From contig DBOA01000091.1 of assembly GCA_002299195.1 (NCBI GenBank), positions 1 to 6,187 of the forward strand: a stretch of 6,187 nt of DNA, written 5' to 3'. Source of the stretch: Sphingomonadales bacterium UBA658. Its GTDB lineage: Bacteria; Pseudomonadota; Alphaproteobacteria; Sphingomonadales; Sphingomonadaceae. This document shows, one piece after another, positions 1 through 6,177 of the stretch. The notes beneath the pieces were generated by a model. The model was not told where the DNA came from, made no database searches, and was given only the letters and a program-made list of their open reading frames with translations. Numbering within the stretch: the first letter of the stretch is position 1; each line of letters begins with the position of its first letter. The translations under genes were made by a program, and so were the position numbers.

Positions 1-1478
1 AGGTCTTCGGCCATGCGCTTGGTCAGCGTGGTGACCAATGTCCGGAAGCCTGCCTCAGCGGTCTTGCGGCATTCATTGATGCAATCCTGCACCTGATCTT
101 CCACGGGTTTAATCTCGACCGGTGGGTCGATAAGCCCCGTGGGCCGGATAACCTGTTCGGCAAACACGCCGCCCGATTGTTCCATTTCCCAACCGCCCGG
201 TGTTGCAGAAACGCACACCGTTTGCGGGCGCATAATGTCCCATTCGTTGAAACGCAGCGGCCGGTTGTCGATGCAGGACGGCAGGCGGAAACCATATTCG
301 GCGAGCGTCAGCTTGCGCCTATGGTCACCCTTTGCCATCGCGCCGATCTGCGGCACCGTCTGGTGGCTTTCGTCGACGAACAGCAATGCATTTTCAGGCA
401 GATATTCAAACAGGGTGGGTGGCGGTTCACCGGGCAGGCGGCCCGTCAAAAAGCGCGAGTAATTTTCGATGCCCGCGCAACTGCCGGTCGCCGCGATCAT
501 TTCCAGATCGAAATTTGTCCGTTCCTCAAGCCGCTGCGCTTCCAGCAATTTGCCTTCGGACAACAGTTCTTTCAGTCGCTCCGTAAGTTCGAACCGAATG
601 GCTTCGCTCGCCTGCTTCATCGTTGGGCCGGGCGTCACATAGTGGCTGTTCGCGTATACGCGCACACTGTTCAGCTTGGCGCCTGTCGTCCCCGTCAGCG
701 GGTCGAACTCGGCGATTTCCTCAATCTCGTCGCCAAAGAAACTCACGCGCCATGCCATGTCTTCATAATGCGACGGGAAGATTTCCAGATTGTCGCCCCG
801 CACGCGGAAATTGCCGCGGGCAAAGCCGGTGTCGTTGCGCTTATATTGCAACGCGACGAGCTTGCGGATCAATTCGCGCTGATCGACACTTTCGCCTGCT
901 TTCAGGTCGAATATCATCGCCGAATAGGTCTCCACCGAGCCGATACCGTAAATACACGACACAGAGGCAACGATGATAACATCGTCGCGTTCAAGCAACG
1001 ACCGCGTCGCCGAATGGCGCATGCGGTCAATGGCCTCGTTTACGCTCGATTCCTTCTCGATATAGGTGTCGCTGCGCGGGACATAGGCCTCGGGCTGGTA
1101 ATAGTCATAGTAGCTGACGAAATATTCGACCGCATTGTCGGGGAAGAAGCTTTTAAATTCGCCGTACAGCTGCGCCGCCAAAATCTTGTTCGGCGCAAGG
1201 ATCAGTGCGGGCCGTTGCAATGCCTCAATGACTTTGGCGACGGTAAAGGTTTTACCGGAGCCGGTGACGCCCAAAAGGACCTGATTCTTTTCACCGGTCA
1301 GCGCAGTCGTCATCAGTTCTTTGATTGCGGTTGGCTGGTCGCCTGCGGGTTCATAATCGGAAACGATTTTGAAAGGGCGACCCCCTTCAAGCTTTGACGG
1401 GCGTTCCGGCCTGTGCGGGGTGAAGCTGCCAACCGTGTCCGGTTCTTCCAGCCCACGGCGGATAATCAATTCAGCCAT
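1..1478 (-). CDS. uvrB: UvrABC system protein B (excinuclease ABC subunit B), C-terminus cut by the window edge
   Basis: UvrB is the DNA-loading and damage-verification helicase of nucleotide excision repair. It receives damaged DNA from UvrA and recruits UvrC for incision in the cytoplasm. The minus-strand reading frame is open from the ATG at 1478 to the window edge (492 full codons). Visible landmarks are the Walker A motif GVTGSGKT (residues 70-77), the tyrosine-rich damage-probing beta-hairpin around YYDYYQPEAYVP (123-134), the following IEKESSVNEAIDRMRHS stretch (140-156), the Walker B/DE box LLFVDESH (365-372), VSATP (423-427) and the start of the second helicase domain, TLTKRMAED (484-492). 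The rest of helicase domain 2 and the C-terminal UVR domain that binds UvrC lie outside. Compared with E. coli UvrB (673 aa), the N-terminus carries about 30 extra residues before the conserved F-x-x-x-S-x-Y-x-P-x-G-D-Q-P motif, common in alphaproteobacteria. The start has only a weak ribosome binding site, so it is supported mainly by homology. The gene is divergent from the downstream lipoprotein cluster. Identity is very secure. Confidence 0.97.
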   Translation of the reverse strand, partial: MAELIIRRGLEEPDTVGSFTPHRPERPSKLEGGRPFKIVSDYEPAGDQPTAIKELMTTALTGEKNQVLLGVTGSGKTFTVAKVIEALQRPALILAPNKILAAQLYGEFKSFFPDNAVEYFVSYYDYYQPEAYVPRSDTYIEKESSVNEAIDRMRHSATRSLLERDDVIIVASVSCIYGIGSVETYSAMIFDLKAGESVDQRELIRKLVALQYKRNDTGFARGNFRVRGDNLEIFPSHYEDMAWRVSFFGDEIEEIAEFDPLTGTTGAKLNSVRVYANSHYVTPGPTMKQASEAIRFELTERLKELLSEGKLLEAQRLEERTNFDLEMIAATGSCAGIENYSRFLTGRLPGEPPPTLFEYLPENALLFVDESHQTVPQIGAMAKGDHRRKLTLAEYGFRLPSCIDNRPLRFNEWDIMRPQTVCVSATPGGWEMEQSGGVFAEQVIRPTGLIDPPVEIKPVEDQVQDCINECRKTAEAGFRTLVTTLTKRMAED

Positions 1479-1493
1479 GTTCGCTATATGTGC
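1479..1493 (-). promoter_or_regulatory. Possible LexA (SOS) box next to the uvrB start
   Basis: Directly upstream of the uvrB ATG the minus strand reads GCAC-ATATAGC-GAAC. This matches the alphaproteobacterial LexA direct repeat GAAC-N7-GAAC at 7 of 8 fixed positions. UvrB is SOS-induced in many bacteria, which makes the site plausible. However, it abuts the start codon, and one such 7/8 match is expected by chance in roughly one in eight intergenic regions of this size. Treat it as a candidate only. Confidence 0.3.
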
Positions 1494-1652
1494 TTTAGCT
1501 CGTGCAAGGGCAAGAGTGTGCGGCGGGTTTATGTGAAAAACGTGGCCTATGTTGTCACCTGTGCCAAGGAACACCAAAACCACAAAAGGGGTTCTGATCG
1601 CCTGTTGCCTTTTTGATAAGTCAGGGACACAAGAAGGACATGACAACAGAGC

Positions 1653-1659
1653 GAGGAAG
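1653..1659 (+). promoter_or_regulatory. Ribosome binding site that sets the DUF3617 lipoprotein start
   Basis: GAGGAAG lies 7 bases upstream of the ATG at 1667. It favours that start over the in-frame TTG at 1613 and ATG at 1640, which lack a well-spaced site and would put 18 or 9 mostly polar residues ahead of the lipoprotein signal. Confidence 0.75.
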
Positions 1660-1666
1660 ACAACCC

Positions 1667-2194
1667 ATGCACAAGTTCCTTTTATTGGGCGTTGCGGCGT
1701 TGGCGATTTCAGCCTGTTCGGACAAAGGCGCTGACACAGACAGCAAAGAACGCGCCGCCGAAATGGATTATGACGCGTTCATCCCGATGAAGGCCGGGCA
1801 GTGGGAAACCAAGTTTGTCTTCACCGACATTGACGTGCCGACGCTGGGCAAAGCGGAAAAACAGCAGATCATGGACGAGGTCGCCAAAGGCGCGTCTAGC
1901 CGTAGCTGCCTGACGGAAGCAGAAGCCAAAAAGCCAAGTGCGGATTTCTTTGGCGGCAATGGCGCGGAGAAATGCGTGTATAAGGCATTTGACGTTTCGG
2001 GCCAAAATATCCGGTTGAAGCTGTCATGCGGCATGGAAGGCATGGGCAGCGTCGACATGGAGCTTGCGGGCGTCATGAGCGAAACCGAATTCAATTATGA
2101 CAGCAAGTTCGATGTCCGTCTGCCGATGATTGGCAAGGTGAAGATGCAGGGCAAAGCAACCGGCGAATATGTAGGCGCCTGTCCGGCGGCATGA
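1667..2194 (+). CDS. DUF3617 domain-containing lipoprotein
   Basis: A 175-residue predicted lipoprotein of unknown function. The N-terminus has a short charged region (MHK), a hydrophobic stretch (residues 4-15) and the lipobox ISAC, placing the lipidated cysteine at 17. Serine at +2 predicts sorting to the outer membrane rather than retention in the inner membrane. The mature part begins with a polar linker, followed by P-x-K-A-G-Q-W-E (40-47), which resembles the conserved PGxWE opening of DUF3617 proteins. Four further cysteines (81, 103, 121, 172) could form two disulfides in the periplasm. The C-terminal half alternates polar and hydrophobic residues, consistent with beta strands. The start at 1667 is chosen from the ribosome binding site and lipobox; a longer frame begins with TTG at 1613. 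The stop overlaps the next start (ATGA), which implies translational coupling. The biochemical role of the family is not known to me. Confidence 0.88.
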   Translation: MHKFLLLGVAALAISACSDKGADTDSKERAAEMDYDAFIPMKAGQWETKFVFTDIDVPTLGKAEKQQIMDEVAKGASSRSCLTEAEAKKPSADFFGGNGAEKCVYKAFDVSGQNIRLKLSCGMEGMGSVDMELAGVMSETEFNYDSKFDVRLPMIGKVKMQGKATGEYVGACPAA

Positions 2195-3366
2195 TGCAGG
2201 GGATGAGACTGTCTTGGAATAGGACGCAGCTCGCGCCTCTCATCGCGGCTTTGTCTTTGTGTACGGCGGCGCTTGGCGGCTGTGCAACAACGCCTGCCTC
2301 GGCTGAACGCGCGCTTCCTGCGGCGGCGGAGGTGCGGGTTGATTTTACCGCTGACGGCATCACGCACGTTGCCGCGCAAGGCGATGCTGGTGTGGCAGGC
2401 CGTCCCGTCACGCTGGATGACCCTGCGCGCGTTGCTTCGATCTCGAAACTGGTGGTGGCCATTGCAGCGATGCGGCTGGCGGAACAGGGTGTCCTTGATC
2501 TTGACCGTGATGTCGGTCTTTATCTTGGCTGGCCCGTCCGCAATCCAGCCTTTCCTAATACGCCGGTGACGATGCGTGCCTTGCTGTCCCACCAAAGCGG
2601 GCTGCGCGACTCTGTCGATTATATCGTGCCGCTGGATGGCCAGCTGTCGGACGTCATTGCCAACCCAAAAGCGTGGGATGCCGCCCACCCACCGGGCAGT
2701 TATTTTTCTTATGCCAATATCAATTCGCCCGTGATCGCGGCGGTGCTGGAAAGCGCCACGGGCGAACGGTTTGACCGGTTGATGGCGCGGCTGGTGCTTT
2801 CGCCACTTGGGCTTGATGCCTGCTACAATTGGGGCGCGGGGTGCAGCGAGGGACGGCGTGCGCAAGCGGTCACTTTGTTACGCCCAAATGGCGATTTGGC
2901 GCGTGATGCCGCCATGAAGGGGCCTGACCCTTGCGCGGTGTATCCTGCCACCAACGGCAGTTGTGATGTTGATGCGCTGTACGTTCTTGGGCGCAATGGT
3001 TCGGCGTTCAGCCCGCAAGGCGGCCTACGCATTTCGGCGCGCGACCTTGCCAAAGTGGGCCAATTGCTGTTGCGTCAGGGCGCGCCATTATTGTCGAAAC
3101 AAAGCTTCGCCGAAATGACCGTGCCCGTATGGGCGTTCAATGGTTCAAATGGCGATGACGACAAAGGCTATTTCAAGGCATATGGCCTTGGCGTACATTG
3201 GTTGGAGGGCAACGCAGGCAATCGATGGTTTGGCCATGTGGGTGAGGCATATTCGCTGCGCGCCGGTTTTTGGATTAACCCGGCGCAAGGCAAGGGATTT
3301 TACCGCTACGTGACGATGGTGGATGAATTTTCACCTGTCGGGCATTGCTTTGACCGGTGCCCGTGA
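2191..3366 (+). CDS. Serine hydrolase, beta-lactamase / class C PBP-like family, predicted lipoprotein
   Basis: A 391-residue member of the beta-lactamase-fold serine hydrolases (PF00144-type), a group that includes AmpC enzymes, D-aminopeptidases, DD-carboxypeptidase-like proteins and esterases. The catalytic motifs are SISK (83-86; nucleophile S83, general base K86), YAN (174-176) and HVG (349-351, in the position of the KTG box). The HxG form is more typical of esterase- or peptidase-like members than of true beta-lactamases, so antibiotic hydrolysis should not be assumed. LLSHQSGL (131-138) is also characteristic of the family. A signal sequence ending in LGGC (lipid cysteine 31, alanine at +2) predicts an outer-membrane lipoprotein facing the periplasm. 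Cysteines at 211, 218, 248, 258, 386 and 390 lie in close pairs that may form disulfides. The gene overlaps its upstream neighbour by ATGA. The ATGs at 2194 and 2203 are alternative starts that keep the signal peptide. Substrate unknown. Confidence 0.92.
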   Translation: MMQGMRLSWNRTQLAPLIAALSLCTAALGGCATTPASAERALPAAAEVRVDFTADGITHVAAQGDAGVAGRPVTLDDPARVASISKLVVAIAAMRLAEQGVLDLDRDVGLYLGWPVRNPAFPNTPVTMRALLSHQSGLRDSVDYIVPLDGQLSDVIANPKAWDAAHPPGSYFSYANINSPVIAAVLESATGERFDRLMARLVLSPLGLDACYNWGAGCSEGRRAQAVTLLRPNGDLARDAAMKGPDPCAVYPATNGSCDVDALYVLGRNGSAFSPQGGLRISARDLAKVGQLLLRQGAPLLSKQSFAEMTVPVWAFNGSNGDDDKGYFKAYGLGVHWLEGNAGNRWFGHVGEAYSLRAGFWINPAQGKGFYRYVTMVDEFSPVGHCFDRCP

Positions 3367-3405
3367 TAGCGTAACATTCAAACCGAAGCGGCCTCACCCG
3401 ACAGG
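3334..3405. repeat. 9-bp inverted repeat spanning the end of the serine hydrolase gene
   Basis: CCTGTCGGG (3334-3342) is perfectly complementary to CCCGACAGG (3397-3405), with 54 bases between the arms. The first arm is inside the coding sequence and the second lies in the gap before the amidohydrolase gene. There is no following T-run, so it is not a standard intrinsic terminator. It could fold in the mRNA and affect stability or partial termination between the two genes, or it may be coincidental. Confidence 0.35.
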
Positions 3406-3437
3406 GGACATCTGAGCCGTCGCATAACAGATACAAT

Positions 3438-3443
3438 GGGGGA
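3438..3443 (+). promoter_or_regulatory. Ribosome binding site deciding the amidohydrolase start
   Basis: GGGGGA lies only 2 bases before the ATG at 3446 but 8 bases before the in-frame ATG at 3452. The spacing favours 3452 (protein beginning MMKKT). ATG 3455 is a weaker alternative. All choices keep the same signal peptide core. Confidence 0.6.
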
Positions 3444-3451
3444 CAATGATT

Positions 3452-4786
3452 ATGATGAAAAAAACTTTATTGGGCGCGCTTTTGACAAGCGCACTGATGG
3501 CTACACCAGCTGCGGCCCGCCCGGATTATGCGGATGTCGTCAAAGCAGACTATGACAAGTCGCTCGCCAGCCTGTGGGACCATTTCCACCGCAATCCTGA
3601 ATTGTCGTTCCGCGAATATAAGACTGCCGCCCGGATGGCACAGGAACTGCGCACCGTGCCTGGCATGATCGTGACCGAAAAGGTTGGCGGAACCGGCGTT
3701 GTCGGCATGCTGAAAAATGGCGATGGTCCCGTCGTGCTTGTCCGTGCGGACATGGACGGATTGCCCGTGCAGGAACGTTCGGGCCTCGCCAATAGCTCGA
3801 CCGTCAGACAGGTTGGCGTTGATGGCCTTGAAATGCCCGTCATGCATGCCTGTGGCCATGATGTGCACATTACCTCTTTGCTCGGCACGGCGCGGCAAAT
3901 GGCGCGCATGAAAGACCGGTGGAAAGGCACAATCCTGTTCATCGTCCAACCCGCTGAAGAGCGCGTTGGCGGCGCCAAGGCCATGGTGCAGGACGGTCTA
4001 TACACCCGTTTCCCCAAGCCCGATTATGCGCTTGCCTTCCATGTGGCAGCAGAATTGGAAACCGGTAAAATTGCAGCAGCAGAGGGTATCCAATATTCGT
4101 CCGCTGACAGCGTCGACATCCGCGTTCCCGGTATCGCCACGCACGGCGCTGCACCGCATCTTGGCCGTGACCCCGTCTACATCGCGTCGCAGATCGTTGT
4201 CGGCCTTCAGTCGATCATCAGCCGCGAAAAGGGCCCGTTGGACGCTGGCGTGATTACCGTTGGCGCATTCCACGCCGGGACCAAGCATAACATCATTTCG
4301 GAATATGCCGATTTACAGGTGACCGTGCGCGCCAATAGCCAAGCGGTTCGCGATCAGTTGATTGCCTCCATCGAGCGTGTGGCAAAAGGTATTGGCGCGG
4401 CGCACGGCCTGCCCAATGACAAGCTACCTATCGTAAAGGTCAACGAAAGCACGCCCGTCACCGTTAATGACGCTGCGCTTGCCCGTCGCTTGAACGGTGC
4501 AATTGCGACGGCATTGGGTAGCGATGTTGTTGTGCCCTTCCGCCAGACGAATATGGGCGCAGAGGATTTCGCGTTCTTCGTGGATCAGCAATTTGGCATC
4601 CCGGGCTATTATTTCGCGGTCGGCGGGACAAATCCCGAATGGATTGCCGCTGCGAAAAATGGCGGACCAGCCGTGGCCGGTCACCATTCGCCCTTGTTCA
4701 AGATCGATCCCGAACCATCGGTCCGCTTGGGCATCGAAGCGATGACAGCCGCCGCGTTGGACTTGCTGGGAACAGGCAAGAACTGA
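3452..4786 (+). CDS. Secreted M20-family (M20D-like) amidohydrolase / metallopeptidase
   Basis: A zinc- or manganese-type metal-dependent amidohydrolase of the family containing hippurate hydrolase, N-acyl-amino-acid amidohydrolases and plant IAA-amino acid hydrolases. These cleave amide bonds in N-acyl amino acids or small peptides. Numbering from the ATG at 3446 (446 residues): signal peptide to about 24 (KK, hydrophobic core, PAAA cleavage region), RADMDGLPV (100-108), the metal motif MHACGHDVH (133-141; C136 and H138), PAEE (169-172; catalytic E171, ligand E172), H199, HGAAPH in the dimerisation or lid domain (233-238), MGAEDF (370-375) and HHSPLF (413-418; H414 as last ligand). All expected metal and catalytic residues are present, so it should be active. 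A signal peptide is absent from many cytoplasmic members and points to a periplasmic enzyme. It lies about 85 bases downstream of the serine hydrolase and 34 bases upstream of the HNH gene. The start at 3452 is preferred on ribosome binding site spacing. The exact substrate cannot be named. Confidence 0.94.
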   Translation: MMKKTLLGALLTSALMATPAAARPDYADVVKADYDKSLASLWDHFHRNPELSFREYKTAARMAQELRTVPGMIVTEKVGGTGVVGMLKNGDGPVVLVRADMDGLPVQERSGLANSSTVRQVGVDGLEMPVMHACGHDVHITSLLGTARQMARMKDRWKGTILFIVQPAEERVGGAKAMVQDGLYTRFPKPDYALAFHVAAELETGKIAAAEGIQYSSADSVDIRVPGIATHGAAPHLGRDPVYIASQIVVGLQSIISREKGPLDAGVITVGAFHAGTKHNIISEYADLQVTVRANSQAVRDQLIASIERVAKGIGAAHGLPNDKLPIVKVNESTPVTVNDAALARRLNGAIATALGSDVVVPFRQTNMGAEDFAFFVDQQFGIPGYYFAVGGTNPEWIAAAKNGGPAVAGHHSPLFKIDPEPSVRLGIEAMTAAALDLLGTGKN

Positions 4787-4808
4787 TTGCGGATATCTGG
4801 CAGGTTAC

Positions 4809-4812
4809 GGAG
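4809..4812 (+). promoter_or_regulatory. Ribosome binding site of the HNH gene
   Basis: GGAG sits 8 bases upstream of the ATG at 4821, within the 34-base gap after the amidohydrolase stop. It supports this small frame as a real gene and its start as correct. Confidence 0.65.
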
Positions 4813-4820
4813 CGGCGACA

Positions 4821-5141
4821 ATGGCGCGAAAAAATCGCGATTTTTATGACTCTGACGAAGAGCCCATTGCGCCCGAAGTAACCTGCTGGCTGTGTTCGCG
4901 CCCGATGGGGGAGGTCACCGAATGGCATCACCCTGTGCCCAAAAGCCGGGGTGGCAAGGAACGGCAGCCGGTGCATCCGATCTGCCATCGGACCATTCAT
5001 GCCAATTTCACCAACAGCGATCTAGAAAAGCGCTTTGCCACCGTTGACGCGTTGTTGGCGCATGAAGAAATTGGACGGTTCGTGGCATGGATTGCCAACA
5101 AACCGTCCGATTTTAATGCGCCGACGAAGGACCGGCGTTAG
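4821..5141 (+). CDS. Small HNH endonuclease-like protein with a zinc-binding CxxC
   Basis: A 106-residue stand-alone HNH (beta-beta-alpha-metal) domain protein, presumably cytoplasmic. Key residues are C22-x-x-C25, the first catalytic motif EWHHP (34-38), a basic KSRGGK loop (41-46), and HPICHRTIH (52-60), giving H52, C55, H56 and H60. C22 and C25 together with H52 and/or C55 probably form a structural zinc site, while H36/H37, H56 and H60 resemble the active-site metal cluster. The middle asparagine of the classical H-N-H triad is not obvious: the region where it normally falls reads R-Q-P-V (48-51). Family members with this LHPICH-like arrangement appear in alphaproteobacteria to my recollection. 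Flanking regions are short and polar, with no other domain. There is no partner methyltransferase, restriction subunit, phage packaging gene or toxin-antitoxin partner nearby, so a restriction or phage role is not supported. It follows the amidohydrolase closely and may ride on its transcript. Nuclease activity is inferred. Confidence 0.85.
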   Translation: MARKNRDFYDSDEEPIAPEVTCWLCSRPMGEVTEWHHPVPKSRGGKERQPVHPICHRTIHANFTNSDLEKRFATVDALLAHEEIGRFVAWIANKPSDFNAPTKDRR

Positions 5142-5142
5142 C

Positions 5143-5174
5143 GTTTAGCCCCGCCGAATAAGTCGCGGCTAAAC
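5143..5174. terminator. Hairpin between convergent genes, probable bidirectional terminator
   Basis: GTTTAGCC (5143-5150) is perfectly complementary to GGCTAAAC (5167-5174). The 16-base loop can alternatively pair CCGC with GCGG, with a two-base bulge. It starts just after the HNH stop, and its right arm includes the stop codon of the TerC gene on the other strand. There is no long T-run on either side, so termination strength is uncertain, but the position between convergent genes fits a shared terminator. Confidence 0.55.
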
Positions 5175-6164
5175 AATATGGGATGGAACCGATGTCTCTT
5201 CGCCACGCGTTTTCCAGAGCGAAAAGAATATGCCTCCCAAAATCAGGGCAAAGGTGACGCCCAGGCTTAGGACGGGCGGGAACTTGTCGCCGTCCATCAC
5301 AAAGTCTGAAACGAAGATCTTCGAACCAATGAAGACCAAAACCAGTGCCAGCGCATATTTGAGATAATGGAAACGATGGACCATCGCGGCGAGTGCGAAA
5401 TACAAGGCACGCAGGCCCAAAATCGCCATGATGTTTGACGTGTACACAATGAACGTGTCGGTGGTGATAGCGAAGATCGCCGGTACCGAGTCCACTGCAA
5501 ACACGAGGTCGGCGAGGTTGATGACGACAAGCGCGAGGAACAATGGCGTCGCAGCGCGCACCATCTTGCCGGTCTTGTCATCTGGTACCTTCACAAAGAA
5601 CTTCTCGTCATGAAGCTCTTTGGTCACGCGCATACGCGTTGAAATATATTTAACCACAGGGTTCTTGGCGACGTCCATTTCCTGATCGCCCGAAAACAGC
5701 ATCTTGATGCCGGTTCCAATCAGGAAAGCCGCGAAGATATACAGCGTCCAATAATATTCCTGCACAATGGCAGCGCCGGCGGCAATCATCAGGCCACGCA
5801 AGACGATGACGGCGATAATGCCCCATAGCAATGCGCGGTATTGGTACTTTCGTGGAATCGCGAAGAAGGTGAAAATGAGGCTGATGACAAAGACATTATC
5901 AATCGACAGCGCCTTTTCGATGAAAAAGCCCGTGTAATATTTCATGCCCATGTCTGCCCCTTTTTGGAACCAGACCCAAAGGCCGAACAGCATCGCAATA
6001 CTGATGTAAAAGGCCGACAGCTTCAGACTTTCGGCGATGCCCATCTCTTTGTCTTCCTTGTGCAAAATGCCAAGGTCAAACGCGGTGAGCGCAATCACGA
6101 TGCCGATAAAGGCCAACCAGAACCAAACCGGTGTGCCCAACCAGTCCATCATCAAAAATTCCAT
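5169..6164 (-). CDS. TerC/Alx-family integral membrane protein
   Basis: A complete 331-residue inner-membrane protein of the TerC family, close in length and layout to E. coli Alx (about 321 residues). Characterised relatives are linked to Mn2+ export or homeostasis, alkaline pH response and, for TerC itself, tellurite resistance. About nine hydrophobic segments are visible, roughly at residues 12-32, 50-66, 84-103, 110-132, 138-157, 205-231, 240-262, 267-287 and 295-316. Family hallmarks are AFDLGILHK (28-36), EKALSIDNVFV (83-93) and DLVFAVDSVPAIFA (219-232). The acidic residues D30, E83, D89, D219 and D225 within or beside membrane segments are candidate cation ligands. A charged cytoplasmic loop lies at about 158-204. 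AGGGA at 6173-6177 is 8 bases ahead of the ATG at 6164 and supports this start over the in-frame ATGs at 6152 and 6149. No tellurite-resistance operon genes are adjacent, so a metal homeostasis role is more likely. The upstream control region is outside the window. Confidence 0.95.
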   Translation of the reverse strand: MEFLMMDWLGTPVWFWLAFIGIVIALTAFDLGILHKEDKEMGIAESLKLSAFYISIAMLFGLWVWFQKGADMGMKYYTGFFIEKALSIDNVFVISLIFTFFAIPRKYQYRALLWGIIAVIVLRGLMIAAGAAIVQEYYWTLYIFAAFLIGTGIKMLFSGDQEMDVAKNPVVKYISTRMRVTKELHDEKFFVKVPDDKTGKMVRAATPLFLALVVINLADLVFAVDSVPAIFAITTDTFIVYTSNIMAILGLRALYFALAAMVHRFHYLKYALALVLVFIGSKIFVSDFVMDGDKFPPVLSLGVTFALILGGIFFSLWKTRGEETSVPSHIV

Positions 6165-6172
6165 GAAATCAT

Positions 6173-6177
6173 TCCCT
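6173..6177 (-). promoter_or_regulatory. Ribosome binding site of the TerC-family gene
   Basis: On the minus strand AGGGA lies 8 bases before the ATG at 6164. Only 23 bases of upstream DNA are present, so promoter and riboswitch elements cannot be assessed. Confidence 0.6.

Larger units (their letters stand above)
1479..1666. other. Divergent intergenic region between uvrB and the DUF3617 lipoprotein gene
   Basis: This stretch of about 190 bases must hold the promoters of both divergent genes. I do not see a convincing pair of -35 and -10 boxes for either direction. It contains the candidate SOS-like repeat at 1479-1493, an imperfect inverted repeat (GAACACC at 1569-1575 against GGGGTTC at 1588-1594) and the ribosome binding site at 1653-1659. 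The open frames crossing it (starts near 1413 and 1549) have no recognisable protein features. Confidence 0.6.

Noticed and set aside
177..1397. Long plus-strand open frame of 406 codons
   Set aside because: It is antisense to uvrB, whose protein is unmistakable. Its translation is rich in R, H, Q and F without any recognisable domain, typical of a shadow frame.
1569..1594. Imperfect inverted repeat GAACACC / GGGGTTC as an operator
   Set aside because: 6 of 7 bases pair across a 12-base gap. It matches no operator I know and is well within chance expectation.
1613..1666. Longer start (TTG at 1613 or ATG at 1640) for the DUF3617 protein
   Set aside because: It would place polar residues before the lipoprotein signal and lacks a well-spaced ribosome binding site. 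ATG 1667 has both.
1413..1734. Small plus-strand frames in the uvrB upstream region
   Set aside because: They overlap the uvrB start or the DUF3617 signal region in other frames and show no ribosome binding site or protein features of their own.
2095..2865. Minus-strand open frame of 256 codons
   Set aside because: Antisense to the serine hydrolase with its intact catalytic motifs. The arginine-rich translation has no domain features.
2191..3366. Calling the serine hydrolase an AmpC-type antibiotic resistance gene
   Set aside because: The third motif is HVG rather than KTG and the protein is a lipoprotein. The fold is shared with many esterases and peptidases, so resistance is not supported.
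3432..3437. TACAAT as a -10 box for the amidohydrolase gene
   Set aside because: No -35-like hexamer lies 16-18 bases upstream, and transcription would begin at or after the ribosome binding site.
3467..4017. Two overlapping minus-strand frames of about 155-160 codons
   Set aside because: Both are shadows of the M20 amidohydrolase, which carries every expected motif in the plus frame.
5169..6164. Calling the TerC protein a tellurite-resistance determinant
   Set aside because: No other ter genes are present, and the length and motifs fit the Alx-like metal homeostasis branch better.
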